Of a stretch of DNA of 64,000 bases, positions 47,876 to 57,135 are shown piece by piece; the stretch's first letter is position 1, and every line of letters starts with the position of its first letter. The position numbers were made by a program, and so were the translations under genes. The notes beneath the pieces were generated by a model. The model ran no database searches and was not told where the DNA came from. It was given only the letters and a program-made list of their open reading frames with translations. Origin of the DNA: Luteibacter rhizovicinus (GTDB lineage: Bacteria; Pseudomonadota; Gammaproteobacteria; Xanthomonadales; Rhodanobacteraceae); assembly GCF_004342265.1 (NCBI RefSeq), contig NZ_SMCS01000004.1:124001-188000 (forward strand), given 5' to 3'.

Positions 47876-49792
47876 CTATGTGCTTTGCTGGTTCAATGTC
47901 GTGGCGTGTTTCGCGGCGGTCGAGATCAATACTTCCCGCAGGCGTTCGGGCGAAACGGGCTTATAGAGCACGGGGGTGGTTTCCTGATCGACATCGCGCA
48001 GGTGTTCGCTGCGCGTTTCGCCCGTAATGAGAACGCGTGCGAAGGGGGGAGGATCCCCTGGCCGGCGTCGGAAATACCGGTCCAGAAGAGCCAGCACGTC
48101 GAGTCCGCTGCCTTCGCGAAGGCGCAGGTCCGAAATGACAAGGTCGGGTGCGTGCTGCCACATCTGGACCGCTTCCATCGCCTCCTGCGCATCCTCGGCC
48201 GTTGCGACTTCGCAGCCCCAGCTACCCAGGAGATAGCTGATGCCGGAGAGGATGCTCGGTTCGTCGTCGATGATGAGGACGCGCATGCCCGCGACATCGT
48301 GGGCCGGCATGGCGTTTTGCGGAACCGGTATCGTGTCCATCGCCGGAGCGACTTCCGGAAGCATGACGCTGAAAACACTGCCCGTGCCGAGCTTGGACCT
48401 TACGGTCGCGTGCGTGCCGAGAAGACGCGCAAGACGCTGCACCGTCGACAGGCCCAGACCAAGGCCACGACGCGGTCCATCGTGCCGCCCCGAATCCGGA
48501 TGGCCTTCTATACGGAAAAACTCGTCGAAAATATGCTCATGGTGTTCCTCGGGTATGCCGCTGCCGGTATCCCATACGTCGAGGCGGATCAGCTGCCCGC
48601 GTCGCTGCCGCGCAGCCACGAGAACGCCGCCGCATTGCGTATAGCGCAGCGCATTGCTCACCAGGTTGTTGAGGATGCGTGCAAGCATGGTGCGGTCGCT
48701 GCGCACCCATAGATTCGTCGGGCGTACGACCAGGCGAAGATCGTGCTGCTCGGCCACCATGCGGAAGTTGACGCTGACTTCCTCGAAAATGTCGTCCAGA
48801 GGGAACGGCCGGAGCACCGCCGACATGGCGCCGCTTTCCAGGCGAGAAAGATCGAGCAGCTCGCTGAAAAGATGATCGAGCGCATCCACGCACTCCTGGA
48901 TATGGGCGATGCGATCCAGTCTTCCCGGATCGTATTCGTCCACGGCCAGTCCCGACGAAAACAGCGTCAGTGCGTATAGCGGCTGGCGCAGGTCGTGCGA
49001 AGCCGCCGCGAGGAATCGCGCTTTGGCGACGCTCGCCGCTTCCAGTGCGGCGTTCTTGCGTGCGAGTTCTTCCGTGGCTGCGGCGATTTCCCGCTCCATG
49101 CCGATCTGCGCGTCCAGCAGTTTCGACGCCGCGCCATTGAAGCCGCGTTGCAGATCGCCTATCTCGGTGTCGTCCGTTACGGGTACGACTACCGTACGGT
49201 CGCCAAGGCCGAGCTGACGCACGGCGATGGCGAGTCGTCGCAACGGCGCGCTCATCCAGCGCGCGGTCGACCAACCCATGATGACCGCCATGATCAGGCT
49301 GAGTACCAGCCATATCAACGCGCTGCGCAGGCTGGATCGTTGCGCCGTTACCGCTTCGGTCACGCTGACGTCGACGGTGACCGAACCGATCGATTGCCGC
49401 GTTGCATTGTCGATGACCTCTCGCGACACGGTCAGGGCATCGCTGTCGTCGACGCTGCCGTTGCGACGGTCGGCAAGGATTTCGCCATCGCGGTCGGCGA
49501 TGCGTACGCGTGCGACTTGGGGTAGCTGGATCATCGATTGCGCGATGCGGCCCAGTTCCCGGCGCTGACCTTCGCGAAGCGCATCTCCGGCCACCGATGC
49601 CGCCTGTTGCGCGATAGCGTCCGCGGTGGAGCGACCCATGTCGCGCAGGGTGTCCATCTGGTGCCGGGTCAGAAGGGCAAATAGCAGAATGGCGCTGGTG
49701 GCTGTCGGAACGAGCGCGACAAAGGTCAGCCGCTGGACCAGCGACGTACGACGCCACACTTTCTCCAGCCACGAACCCGATGACTCGCGCAT
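47876..49792 (-). CDS. Hybrid sensor histidine kinase (HisKA, HATPase, REC)
   Basis: A 638-aa protein. Two membrane segments (about 20-42 and 160-185) flank a periplasmic sensor. Then come HAMP, a coiled-coil (MEREIAAATEELARKN), the H-box ASHDLRQPLYALTLF with normal His-Asp, an ATPase domain (NNLVSNALRYT, DTGSGI, GLGLGLSTVQRL) and a C-terminal receiver (RVLIIDDEPS, VISDLRLREG, VLYKPVSPERL). The start at 49792 gives a sensible N-terminus with a G-rich ribosome site; upstream starts add a Pro-rich run. It is the probable first gene of the cluster and gives a contrast to the swapped H-box of the downstream kinase. Confidence 0.9.
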   Translation of the reverse strand: MRESSGSWLEKVWRRTSLVQRLTFVALVPTATSAILLFALLTRHQMDTLRDMGRSTADAIAQQAASVAGDALREGQRRELGRIAQSMIQLPQVARVRIADRDGEILADRRNGSVDDSDALTVSREVIDNATRQSIGSVTVDVSVTEAVTAQRSSLRSALIWLVLSLIMAVIMGWSTARWMSAPLRRLAIAVRQLGLGDRTVVVPVTDDTEIGDLQRGFNGAASKLLDAQIGMEREIAAATEELARKNAALEAASVAKARFLAAASHDLRQPLYALTLFSSGLAVDEYDPGRLDRIAHIQECVDALDHLFSELLDLSRLESGAMSAVLRPFPLDDIFEEVSVNFRMVAEQHDLRLVVRPTNLWVRSDRTMLARILNNLVSNALRYTQCGGVLVAARQRRGQLIRLDVWDTGSGIPEEHHEHIFDEFFRIEGHPDSGRHDGPRRGLGLGLSTVQRLARLLGTHATVRSKLGTGSVFSVMLPEVAPAMDTIPVPQNAMPAHDVAGMRVLIIDDEPSILSGISYLLGSWGCEVATAEDAQEAMEAVQMWQHAPDLVISDLRLREGSGLDVLALLDRYFRRRPGDPPPFARVLITGETRSEHLRDVDQETTPVLYKPVSPERLREVLISTAAKHATTLNQQST

Positions 49793-49937
49793 GGAACCCC
49801 CCGGCGGCCCCGTCCGGGGGCGCCAAGCGCACAGCCTACCGCAGATCGGATGGCGGATGCCTGGGTTGGGGGATGGGGAGACTGACGACGAGGCGGGGCC
49901 GGTTGCCTTCACCGTTCATCGATGGATAACTTGCCGG

Positions 49938-50657
49938 TCAGGACCGATTGCGCCGCGCCCGCCGTTCGCGCAAGGCATTCACGCCCAACGGCAGCAGCGC
50001 CAGCAAAGCCAGTGCGCAAAGCGGCAGCAGCAGGCGAGGTTCGAGAAGAAGGGCGGGGCCGAAGGTCTGGCCCGCGCCCAGTGCGTCGCCCAGGCCGGCG
50101 CCCACCGACGTTTCGAAGATCAGAGAGACGGTACCGCCAAGCCAGGTAGCGCCAAGGAACAGCCAGAGCGGACAGCGTAGCCACGCCAGCGCCATCGTCA
50201 TCGCGCCGAACGGCATGATCGGGATGAAACGCAGTGCCAGCGTATAGCTGACCGGATGGGCCGAGAAACCGTGTCTTAGCCGTTCGACCAGCGCGGGTGG
50301 GGATTTGCCACCCGCGCCGAAGGCATAGCGGCTGGCGAGGTAAAGAAGCAGCGAGCCCAGCGTCAACGCTATCGAGGAAAGCATGGTCCCCGTCGTGACG
50401 CCGAACACGAGACCGCCGGCGAAAATGATGACGACCGTGCCGGGGATGCCCGTCGATACGGCAAGCGTCAGCAAGCCGATATACGTAAGCCCCGATAGCC
50501 ACGGGTGACTGGCGACCGAGGCGCGCAGATCCGTTTCCCTGGCAAGCAGGTGTGTCGGGTGGAAGCGATCCAGCGCACCGGAATACAGCAACACGATGCC
50601 GGCCAGCACCAGCAGAATCAGCGGAAGCGCGGCGCGCCAGCGGCTCAGCGTAGCCAC
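49938..50657 (-). CDS. VTT/TVP38-family inner-membrane protein
   Basis: A 239-aa hydrophobic protein with about 5-6 membrane segments. The VTT/SNARE-associated Golgi domain includes VSTGIPGTVVIIFAGGLVFG, LGSLLLYLASRYAFG and LRFIPIMPFGAMTMALA. Homologues are TMEM64/DedA-like; some scramble lipids. GTG at 50657 is the only start near the N-terminal membrane segment; there is no clear ribosome site. It ends with a basic tail (ALRERRARRNRS). Confidence 0.78.
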   Translation of the reverse strand: MATLSRWRAALPLILLVLAGIVLLYSGALDRFHPTHLLARETDLRASVASHPWLSGLTYIGLLTLAVSTGIPGTVVIIFAGGLVFGVTTGTMLSSIALTLGSLLLYLASRYAFGAGGKSPPALVERLRHGFSAHPVSYTLALRFIPIMPFGAMTMALAWLRCPLWLFLGATWLGGTVSLIFETSVGAGLGDALGAGQTFGPALLLEPRLLLPLCALALLALLPLGVNALRERRARRNRS

Positions 50658-50707
50658 CGGTGTTCGGAAGGGCGGGACGACGGGGCGCGAGTGGCCATGC
50701 GATGGAC

Positions 50708-51262
50708 TCAGTAGTGGACGCCGCTTTCGCCGTAACGGCGAAGCACTTCGCGCGCTTCGTCGCGGCGGATATCCCGGCGCACGGCGACGCCACGTTTTTC
50801 CAGTTCGCCGATCCAGTCGGCCGGCAACGGGCCTTCGTCGAATTCGGTCAGTTCCTCGACGTCCTCGGCGCGTGCGCCGATCAGCAATTCGTCGACCCCT
50901 GCCCAGACCGTGGCGCCGTAACACTGGCAGCATGGCTGGGAACTGGTGGCAAGACTGAAGCGGCTGCCGTCTTCGTTGAGACGGAAACGCTGCAGGCGTT
51001 GCTGCGCGAGCATGTACGCCATCATTTCGGCATGGGCGACCGAGCACGAATGCGGCACGACCCGATTGACGCCGACAGCGACGAGACGGTCGCCATCGAA
51101 CACGGCGGCGCCGAACGGACCGCCGGTCGCGAGGTCGACATTACGGCCCGAAAGTTCGATGGCGAGGCCGACCTTTGCTTCGTCGCCGACATACATGGCG
51201 CCGGCATCGACGGCTTCGTGAACCCAGGCAGGAAGGGTGAGATGTACCTGTGCGTAAAGCAT
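50708..51262 (-). CDS. Nucleoside/cytidine-deaminase-like zinc enzyme
   Basis: A 184-aa member of the CMP/dCMP deaminase superfamily. The zinc site is HAE (in SVAHAEMMAY) with SQPCCQCYGA (PCxxC variant PCCQC). It has the GGPFGAAVFDGD substrate loop of nucleoside and guanine-deaminase-like enzymes. The true substrate is not determined. The ATG at 51262 shares a base with the glnS stop (TAATG), suggesting translational coupling; an in-frame ATG at 51280 is a less likely alternative. Confidence 0.82.
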   Translation of the reverse strand: MLYAQVHLTLPAWVHEAVDAGAMYVGDEAKVGLAIELSGRNVDLATGGPFGAAVFDGDRLVAVGVNRVVPHSCSVAHAEMMAYMLAQQRLQRFRLNEDGSRFSLATSSQPCCQCYGATVWAGVDELLIGARAEDVEELTEFDEGPLPADWIGELEKRGVAVRRDIRRDEAREVLRRYGESGVHY

Positions 51263-52989
51263 TACTGCTGCTTCGCCCACGAATCGCGCAGCGTTACCAC
51301 GCGGTTGAACACCGGGCGGTCGGCCGTGTGATCGGCGATGTCGGCGACGAAATAGCCGAGACGTTCGAACTGCATGCGATCCTCGCGCGTGGCGCCGGCA
51401 GCGGCCGGTTCGACGTAACCCTGCACCACACGACGTGAATTCGGGTTCAAGTGGTCTTTATAGGTTTTGCCGTCGCTGTCGTCGTCCGGATCGACCACAT
51501 CGAACAGGCGGTCGTACAGGCGCACTTCGGCCGCAATCGCATGGCGGGCACTGACCCAGTGGATCGTGCCTTTCACCTTGCGCTCCGAGCCGGGCATGCC
51601 CGTGCGGCTGTCGAGGTCGAGGGTGCCGCGAAGTTCCGTGACGTTGCCGTCCGCATCCTTGACGACCTCGTCGCAACGGACGATGCCGACACCGCGAAGA
51701 CGAACCTCGCCCTCGGGTTTCAGGCGGTGGAAACCCTTCGGAGGCACCTCGGCGAAGTCCTCGCGTTCGATCCACAACTCCGGCGAGAACGGAACGCTGC
51801 GCGTGCCGAAGCTCTCGTCCTTCGGGTGGTTCGGGAACGTCAGTTCTTCGTTATGGCCGGCGTCGAGATTGGTGATAACCAGTTTCAAGGGATCGATAAC
51901 ACCCAGACGGCGCGGCGCGGCGGCGTCCAGATCCTCGCGCACGCAGCCTTCGAGCACACTCATGTCGATGATGCTGTTCTGCTTGCTCACGCCGATGCGT
52001 TCCCAGAACAGGCGGATCGATGCGGCGGTGAAACCGCGACGACGAACGCCGACGATCGTCGGCATGCGCGGGTCGTCCCAGCCATCGACGAGGTTCTCGC
52101 CCACCAGCGTGAGCAGCTTGCGCTTGCTCATCACCGTGTAATTCAGATTGCCGCGCGAGAACTCGATCTGGCGGGGTTTGCTGGGAGCCGTGGACAGGCC
52201 GGCGTCGACCAGCGGCTGCCACAGGTCGGGATGGTTCTTCAGGTCGACGTTGTCCACGCACCAGTCGTACAGCGGACGATGATCTTCGAACTCCAGCGTG
52301 CACAGCGAATGCGTAATGCCTTCCAGTGCGTCGGACAGGCAATGCGCATAGTCGTACATCGGGTAGATCGGCCACGCGTCGCCGGTGTTCTGGTGATGGA
52401 CTTTGCGGATGCGGTAAATCGCCGGATCGCGCATGTTGATGTTGCCCGACGTCATGTCGATTTTCGCGCGCAGCGTTTTCGCACCGTCGGCGAACTCGCC
52501 CGCGCGCATGCGCTCGAACAGGTCCAGGTTTTCTTCGACGGAACGATCGCGATACGGCGAATTGCGGCCCGCTTCGGTCAGCGTGCCGCGGTATTCGCGC
52601 ATCTGCTCGGCTGAGAGGTCGTCGACATACGCCTTGCCGTCGCGGATCAGCTTCAGCGCCGAACGGTAGAAGACCTCGAAGTAATCCGAGGCGTGCCGCA
52701 GTTCGGCCCAGCCGAAGCCCAGCCACTTGACGTCGCGCTGGATGGCCTCGACGAATTCCACGTCTTCCTTGCTGGGATTCGTGTCGTCGAAGCGCAGGTT
52801 GCACGTGCCCGCGAACTCGGAGGCGAGGCCGAAATTCAGGCAGATCGACTTCGCATGGCCGATATGCAGATAACCGTTCGGCTCGGGCGGAAAGCGCGTA
52901 TGGATAACGCTGTGCTTACCCGAGGCGAGGTCGTCGCGAACGATCTGGCCAATGAAGTGGAGCTGCGAAGCAGGCGTTTCGGTCGACAT
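51262..52989 (-). CDS. glnS: Glutaminyl-tRNA synthetase
   Basis: Charges tRNA-Gln. The 575-aa class Ib enzyme has the HIGH motif in [15 protein letters not shown] and the KMSKS-equivalent [28 protein letters not shown] follows the HIGH region; the C-terminal beta-barrel includes [10 protein letters not shown] and [10 protein letters not shown]. The length fits the family. ATG at 52989 is chosen because [15 protein letters not shown] matches known starts; an ATG at 53019 would add 10 residues. No clear ribosome site is seen. Confidence 0.95.
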   Translation of the reverse strand: MSTETPASQLHFIGQIVRDDLASGKHSVIHTRFPPEPNGYLHIGHAKSICLNFGLASEFAGTCNLRFDDTNPSKEDVEFVEAIQRDVKWLGFGWAELRHASDYFEVFYRSALKLIRDGKAYVDDLSAEQMREYRGTLTEAGRNSPYRDRSVEENLDLFERMRAGEFADGAKTLRAKIDMTSGNINMRDPAIYRIRKVHHQNTGDAWPIYPMYDYAHCLSDALEGITHSLCTLEFEDHRPLYDWCVDNVDLKNHPDLWQPLVDAGLSTAPSKPRQIEFSRGNLNYTVMSKRKLLTLVGENLVDGWDDPRMPTIVGVRRRGFTAASIRLFWERIGVSKQNSIIDMSVLEGCVREDLDAAAPRRLGVIDPLKLVITNLDAGHNEELTFPNHPKDESFGTRSVPFSPELWIEREDFAEVPPKGFHRLKPEGEVRLRGVGIVRCDEVVKDADGNVTELRGTLDLDSRTGMPGSERKVKGTIHWVSARHAIAAEVRLYDRLFDVVDPDDDSDGKTYKDHLNPNSRRVVQGYVEPAAAGATREDRMQFERLGYFVADIADHTADRPVFNRVVTLRDSWAKQQ

Positions 52990-53111
52990 CGGGAGGGCTC
53001 GGTAGGTCGGATGCGGCAAACGGATGAGTTTACCCGCATGGGCGCATTCGTGGGGCGGCCTGGCCAGACTGCCGCTTGCCGTTGGCCTGGCGGCGGGTTA
53101 GCTTGGGTTCC

Positions 53112-53381
53112 ATGCGTATCGCCTACCACGCCGAATCCCTCATCGACGCCCATCTGGTCAAGGATGCGCTCGAGCGGGCCGAGATTCCCGCGTTCGTTTC
53201 CGGCGAGTTCCTGACCGGTGCGGTAGGTCAGCTTCCCGCCCGCGATTTCGTCGCCGTCATGGTGCCCGAAGGCTGCTCCGAAGCCGCCGAGATCATTGTG
53301 CGCGCGGTCGATGCCCAGTTGATGGAGGCGCGCGCGGCGCTGGCCGACGATCCGGGCGATACCGATATCCTGTTCGCCTGA
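53112..53381 (+). CDS. DUF2007 small protein
   Basis: An 89-aa protein beginning MRIAYHAESLIDAHLVKD, with a conserved GAVGQLPARDFVAVMVPE block. It fits the DUF2007 'putative signal transducing protein' family. Function unknown. It is divergent from glnS and 36 bp upstream of apt. Confidence 0.72.
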   Translation: MRIAYHAESLIDAHLVKDALERAEIPAFVSGEFLTGAVGQLPARDFVAVMVPEGCSEAAEIIVRAVDAQLMEARAALADDPGDTDILFA

Positions 53382-53417
53382 CGGCGAGCTTGTCCTGCAA
53401 AGCGAAAGGATTCCCCC

Positions 53418-53936
53418 ATGCAAGCTATTTCCGACCTCATCCGCGACGTGCCGGATTTCCCCCGGCCGGGCGTTCTGTTCAAGGATATTTCGCCCTTGCT
53501 GGCCGATGCCGACGGGTTCGCTCTCTGTATCGAAGCACTGGCCGACCCATGGCGGCAGTTGGGCGTGCAGGCCGTCTGCGGCATCGAATCGCGGGGTTTC
53601 ATTTTCGGCGCCGCGCTGGCCCGCACGCTGCATGCGGGCTTCGTGCCCGTGCGCAAGAAGGGTAAGCTGCCGCCGCCGGTTATCGGCATCGACTATGGCC
53701 TGGAATATGGCGTCGATCGTCTGGAAGTCGGCGCCAGTGCGCTGCGCGCGGGCGAGCGGGTACTGATCGTCGACGATGTGCTGGCGACGGGCGGCACACT
53801 GGAAGCCGCACGGCGTCTGGTCGACGGCCTCGGTGCCGAGGTGGTCGGCGGCAGCGTGGTGATCGAGCTGGCGGCTCTTGCCGGACGCCCGCGCTGGACG
53901 GGTGCCACGCCGCTGCACGCCCTGATCCTGTCCTGA
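53418..53936 (+). CDS. apt: Adenine phosphoribosyltransferase
   Basis: Salvages adenine with PRPP to AMP. The 172-aa protein has IRDVPDFPRPGVLFKDISPL at the start, GIESRGFIFGAALA and the PRPP motif RVLIVDDVLATGGT. The length is typical. Confidence 0.94.
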   Translation: MQAISDLIRDVPDFPRPGVLFKDISPLLADADGFALCIEALADPWRQLGVQAVCGIESRGFIFGAALARTLHAGFVPVRKKGKLPPPVIGIDYGLEYGVDRLEVGASALRAGERVLIVDDVLATGGTLEAARRLVDGLGAEVVGGSVVIELAALAGRPRWTGATPLHALILS

Positions 53937-53999
53937 TTCCACGTTGCAAACCGGTGGGGACGACCGCATCTTCCGGGGCATCCCCAAGGAGGTCTGGCC

Positions 54000-54647
54000 A
54001 TGATCGGTATCGGTGCCTATAAACAGCGTCTGCCTCAGCCCGACACGGCACTGCCCGGTCGCGCCACGCCGCTCGAGGTCGAGGACCGTCATTACGTGAC
54101 GGGCCGTTCCTTCAAGGACGTGCCCGCCGGCGCGGAAGTCGCCCTGTTCGGTATGGGCTGTTTCTGGGGCGCGGAACGCAAGTTCTGGTCGGTTCCCGGC
54201 GTGATTTCGACCTCGGTGGGTTACGCGGGCGGTTACACGCCAAACCCGACCTATCGCGAGGTGTGTTCGGGCGAGACCGGTCACGACGAGATCGTGCGCG
54301 TGGTGTACGACCCCGCGAAGGTCGACTTCGACACGTTGCTGAAGGTGTTCTGGGAGAACCACGACCCGACCCAGGGTATGCGTCAGGGCAACGACGCGGG
54401 CACGCAGTACCGCTCCGCGATCTACGTCGGCGACGCCGAGCAACTGGCGGACGCCGAGGCGTCGCGCGATCTTTTCCAGAAGCGGTTGTCGACGTCGGGT
54501 TATGGCGCGATTACCACCGAGATCCGCCAGGACGTTCCGTTCTACTTCGCCGAAGACGAGCACCAGCAGTACCTGGCGAAGAACCCGGCTGGCTATTGCG
54601 GGCTTGGCGGTACGGGCGTTACATGCCCGATCGGTGTGGATGTCTGA
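54000..54647 (+). CDS. msrA: Peptide methionine-(S)-sulfoxide reductase MsrA
   Basis: A 215-aa enzyme repairing oxidised methionine. The catalytic Cys is in MGCFWGAE; resolving cysteines are near the end ([14 protein letters not shown]). It has an ~40-residue N-terminal extension before the core, common in this subfamily. It lies near the oxidative stress genes oxyR/ahpC. Confidence 0.94.
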   Translation: MIGIGAYKQRLPQPDTALPGRATPLEVEDRHYVTGRSFKDVPAGAEVALFGMGCFWGAERKFWSVPGVISTSVGYAGGYTPNPTYREVCSGETGHDEIVRVVYDPAKVDFDTLLKVFWENHDPTQGMRQGNDAGTQYRSAIYVGDAEQLADAEASRDLFQKRLSTSGYGAITTEIRQDVPFYFAEDEHQQYLAKNPAGYCGLGGTGVTCPIGVDV

Positions 54648-54666
54648 TGCGGACGTGGCGCCGGCG

Positions 54667-55272
54667 TCAATTCGCCTGCGTTTCCCCGATGTCTTCCACC
54701 AGCACCACTTCGCATGCGCCGGCGCCTGTGTCGTCGCGTGTCAGCGACGTGTTCCAGGCGCGGCCGTCGTCGCGATGCACGTTCACCAGGAACCCTCGCA
54801 AATGCACGATTTCGCCCTGACGAACAGCGCGTAGCGCACGGGCGACAGCGTTGCTGGCCGGAATCATGTGCATGTTCGCGCTGGATTCCTCGATCTCGCG
54901 ACGAGGGATCGGAAAATCGTCCGTGTACCAGAAGTAGAAGCGGTTGGACTGCGAGATACGGATGCGGTCGAGGACGGCCGTATCGGACATCCGTCCCCAG
55001 CCAAGGGTCAGATCGGTCGGGGATATCGGCGCGAGGTCGTCCATCTGGTAGTCCTCGCGCGACAGTACCCGGGCGGTGATATCGAAGTTGGCGCGCGGGT
55101 CCAGCGTGAACCGGCCGCTATGCAGCTCGGCGGGATGCCCGTCGATGTCCGTCTGGGCGGGTGCGCTCGCCGCGAGCATGCCCGAGGCCGCATGCGCGGG
55201 CCGGTGCTGCCACCAGTTCGCCATCCCCAGGCCGCAAAGTAGCAATAGGGCTATTAACCAGAATCTCATCAA
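54667..55272 (-). CDS. Secreted or membrane-anchored hypothetical protein
   Basis: A 201-aa product with an N-terminal hydrophobic segment (MMRFWLIALLLLCGLGMANW) that is a signal or anchor. The mature part is soluble and has no family I recognise; conserved-looking parts are RFTLDPRANFDITARVLS, YYFWYTDDFPIPRREIEE-like FYFWYTDDFPIPRREIEE, and ANMHMIPASN. The stop lies 20 bp from the msrA stop (convergent), and its start is 10 bp downstream of oxyR, same strand. Confidence 0.7.
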   Translation of the reverse strand: MMRFWLIALLLLCGLGMANWWQHRPAHAASGMLAASAPAQTDIDGHPAELHSGRFTLDPRANFDITARVLSREDYQMDDLAPISPTDLTLGWGRMSDTAVLDRIRISQSNRFYFWYTDDFPIPRREIEESSANMHMIPASNAVARALRAVRQGEIVHLRGFLVNVHRDDGRAWNTSLTRDDTGAGACEVVLVEDIGETQAN

Positions 55273-55281
55273 GAAGCCCGA

Positions 55282-56247
55282 TCACGCAGGATTGCTGTGA
55301 CCGGCAACGTTGGAAGCGGCGTCCCGTTGACGCGAAGCGCATCCCTGGGTGGTCAGCAGTTCGGCGGGAACGTCGCGAATGACATCCGCCAGGCTTTGCA
55401 GAAAGGGCGTCATCGATGAACTCTTGCGCCAGAGCATGGCGATGCGCCGGCTGGGTGCCGGCGCTTCGAACTCGATCAGGCGGATGTTTTCCGATCGCGC
55501 GACGGGCGGTTGCACGGCAAGCGCGGGTAGCAGCGTAATGCCTACGTTGGCTGAAACCATCTGACGCAGGGTTTCGAGGCTGGTCGCACGAAAGCCGGAT
55601 TTTTCGCCGGCGCCGGCCATATGACAGACCTCCAGCGCCTGGTCGCGCAGGCAATGACCGTCTTCCAGCAAAAGCAGGTTCTGATCGGCCAGGTCGTCCA
55701 TGCGCAGGCATTCGCGATCCGCGAGCGCGTGACTCGCGGGCACCGCCAGCACGAAGGGCTCTTCGAACAGGAATTCGGTGTGCAGCGTGTCCTCGTGGAC
55801 GGGCAGGGCAAGGATGCCCGCGTCGAGGGCACCCTCTCGCAGCATGCGGATGATCTGTTCGGTTTTTTCTTCGCGCAGCAAGAGCTCCAGCCGGGGGAAG
55901 CGGGTACGCAGGTGCGGAATGACATGCGGTAGCAGGTAGGGTCCAAGCGTCGGGAAAATGCCAAGGCGGATGGTGCCCGATTCCGGATCGCGCGTGCGCT
56001 GGGCGATAGCCTTGATCTCGTCGACTTCGGACAGTACGTCGCGGGCACGGCGCGCGATTTCGCGACCCGTATCCGTCAGCAATACTTTTCGCGGTGTACG
56101 CTCGACGAGCGCGACACCCAGTTCGTCCTCGAGCTTCTTGATCTGCGTCGAAAGCGTCGGCTGACTGACGAAACTGGCTTCCGCGGCACGGCCGAAATGG
56201 CGATGCTCGGCCAGTGCAACGAGGTACTGAAGGTCGCGCAGGTTCAT
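55282..56247 (-). CDS. oxyR: Hydrogen-peroxide sensor regulator OxyR
   Basis: A 321-aa LysR-type activator. The winged HTH (LRDLQYLVALAEHRHFGRAA, then SFVSQPTLSTQIKKLEDELG) is followed by the regulatory domain. It has the redox-active cysteines in DGHCLRDQALEVC, in the OxyR arrangement. It is divergent from ahpC; the operator at 56268 lies 20 bp from the oxyR start, so self-repression is likely. Confidence 0.93.
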   Translation of the reverse strand: MNLRDLQYLVALAEHRHFGRAAEASFVSQPTLSTQIKKLEDELGVALVERTPRKVLLTDTGREIARRARDVLSEVDEIKAIAQRTRDPESGTIRLGIFPTLGPYLLPHVIPHLRTRFPRLELLLREEKTEQIIRMLREGALDAGILALPVHEDTLHTEFLFEEPFVLAVPASHALADRECLRMDDLADQNLLLLEDGHCLRDQALEVCHMAGAGEKSGFRATSLETLRQMVSANVGITLLPALAVQPPVARSENIRLIEFEAPAPSRRIAMLWRKSSSMTPFLQSLADVIRDVPAELLTTQGCASRQRDAASNVAGHSNPA

Positions 56248-56267
56248 GAGAATAGCCCGCTGGTCTG

Positions 56268-56304
56268 ATAGTCGTACCCTATCATAACCATGCTTACAAT
56301 TGAT
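56268..56304. promoter_or_regulatory. OxyR operator between oxyR and ahpC
   Basis: A perfect half-site ATAG-N7-CTAT (ATAGTCGTACCCTAT, 56268-56282), then 7 bp, then a degenerate second half ATGC-N7-TGAT (56290-56304). This matches the OxyR consensus spacing. It abuts the -35 of the ahpC promoter, the position expected for activation. Confidence 0.75.
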
Positions 56305-56333
56305 TTGAGATATGCCTTCCCGAGGCGTAATCT
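56305..56333 (+). promoter_or_regulatory. Candidate ahpC promoter
   Basis: TTGAGA (56305-56310), a 17-bp spacer and TAATCT (56328-56333), placed directly downstream of the OxyR operator. Transcription would start near 56340, giving a ~58-nt leader to ahpC. Confidence 0.6.
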
Positions 56334-56397
56334 TGTCGTCAGTCGCGTCCCCAAGCGCGCCGACACATCTGTCCCTTTTTAACCAGGAGAGTCAACC

Positions 56398-56946
56398 ATG
56401 CTGACCATTGGCGATAAGTTCCCGAAGTTCAACCTCGATGCCGTGCCCGGCGGCAAGCTGGCCGACAAGATCGAAAACGCGTTTTCGAAAATCTCGGACA
56501 CCTCCTACGAGGGCAAGTGGAAGCTCGTCTTCTTCTACCCGAAGGACTTCACCTTCGTTTGCCCGACCGAGATCAAGGGCTTTGGCGATCTGAACGAAAA
56601 GTTCGCCGACCGCGATTGCCAGATCCTGGCCGCTTCGACCGATTCCGAGTTCGTCCACCGCGCCTGGCGCATGGACCACGCCGACCTGCGCGACCTGCCG
56701 TTCCCGATGCTGGCCGACATCAAGAAAGACCTGACCTCGGCGCTCGGCATCCTGACCGAAGACGGCGTTGCTCAGCGCGCGACCTTCCTGGTCGACCCGA
56801 ACAACGAGATCCAGTTCGTCTACGTCACGGCCGGTTCGGTCGGTCGTAACCCGGACGAAGTCCTGCGTGTTCTGGACGCCCTGCAGACCGACGAACTGTG
56901 CGCCTGCAACTGGAAGTCCGGCGACGAGACCCTCAAGGTCGCCTAA
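56398..56946 (+). CDS. ahpC: Peroxiredoxin AhpC
   Basis: A 182-aa typical 2-Cys peroxiredoxin. The peroxidatic Cys is in FTFVCPTEI (about residue 47); the resolving Cys is near the end in TDELCACNW. It reduces hydrogen peroxide and alkyl peroxides. GGAGAG lies ~8 nt upstream of the ATG. The probable reductant partner in this locus is AhpD downstream. Confidence 0.96.
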   Translation: MLTIGDKFPKFNLDAVPGGKLADKIENAFSKISDTSYEGKWKLVFFYPKDFTFVCPTEIKGFGDLNEKFADRDCQILAASTDSEFVHRAWRMDHADLRDLPFPMLADIKKDLTSALGILTEDGVAQRATFLVDPNNEIQFVYVTAGSVGRNPDEVLRVLDALQTDELCACNWKSGDETLKVA

Positions 56947-56964
56947 GCAATAAAGGCCGTAAGT

Positions 56965-56999
56965 CCCACGCCGCATCGCTCCTCCCCGCGCGGCGTGGG
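56965..56999 (+). other. Hairpin after ahpC
   Basis: CCCACGCCGC (56965-56974) pairs with GCGGCGTGGG (56990-56999). It is followed by the stronger terminator at 57009, so the two may act together or this may be an mRNA 3' stabiliser. Confidence 0.5.
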
Positions 57000-57008
57000 C
57001 AACCTCCA

Positions 57009-57040
57009 GAGACGGTGAAGTTCGCTTCACCGCCTCTTTT
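57009..57040 (+). terminator. Rho-independent terminator between ahpC and ahpD
   Basis: GAGACGGTGAAG, loop TTCG, CTTCACCGCCTC then TTTT. A 12-bp stem with one mismatch, a UUCG tetraloop and a T tract. ahpD is then expressed by read-through or from its own promoter. Confidence 0.85.
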
Positions 57041-57135
57041 AATGACCCGACACGTGAGCGTGTCCCGCGTGAACCGGCGATCGCGCCGAGCCATTCCGCG
57101 CCTCTTTCCTATCGTTCAAGACAAAGGTGCTTTCC

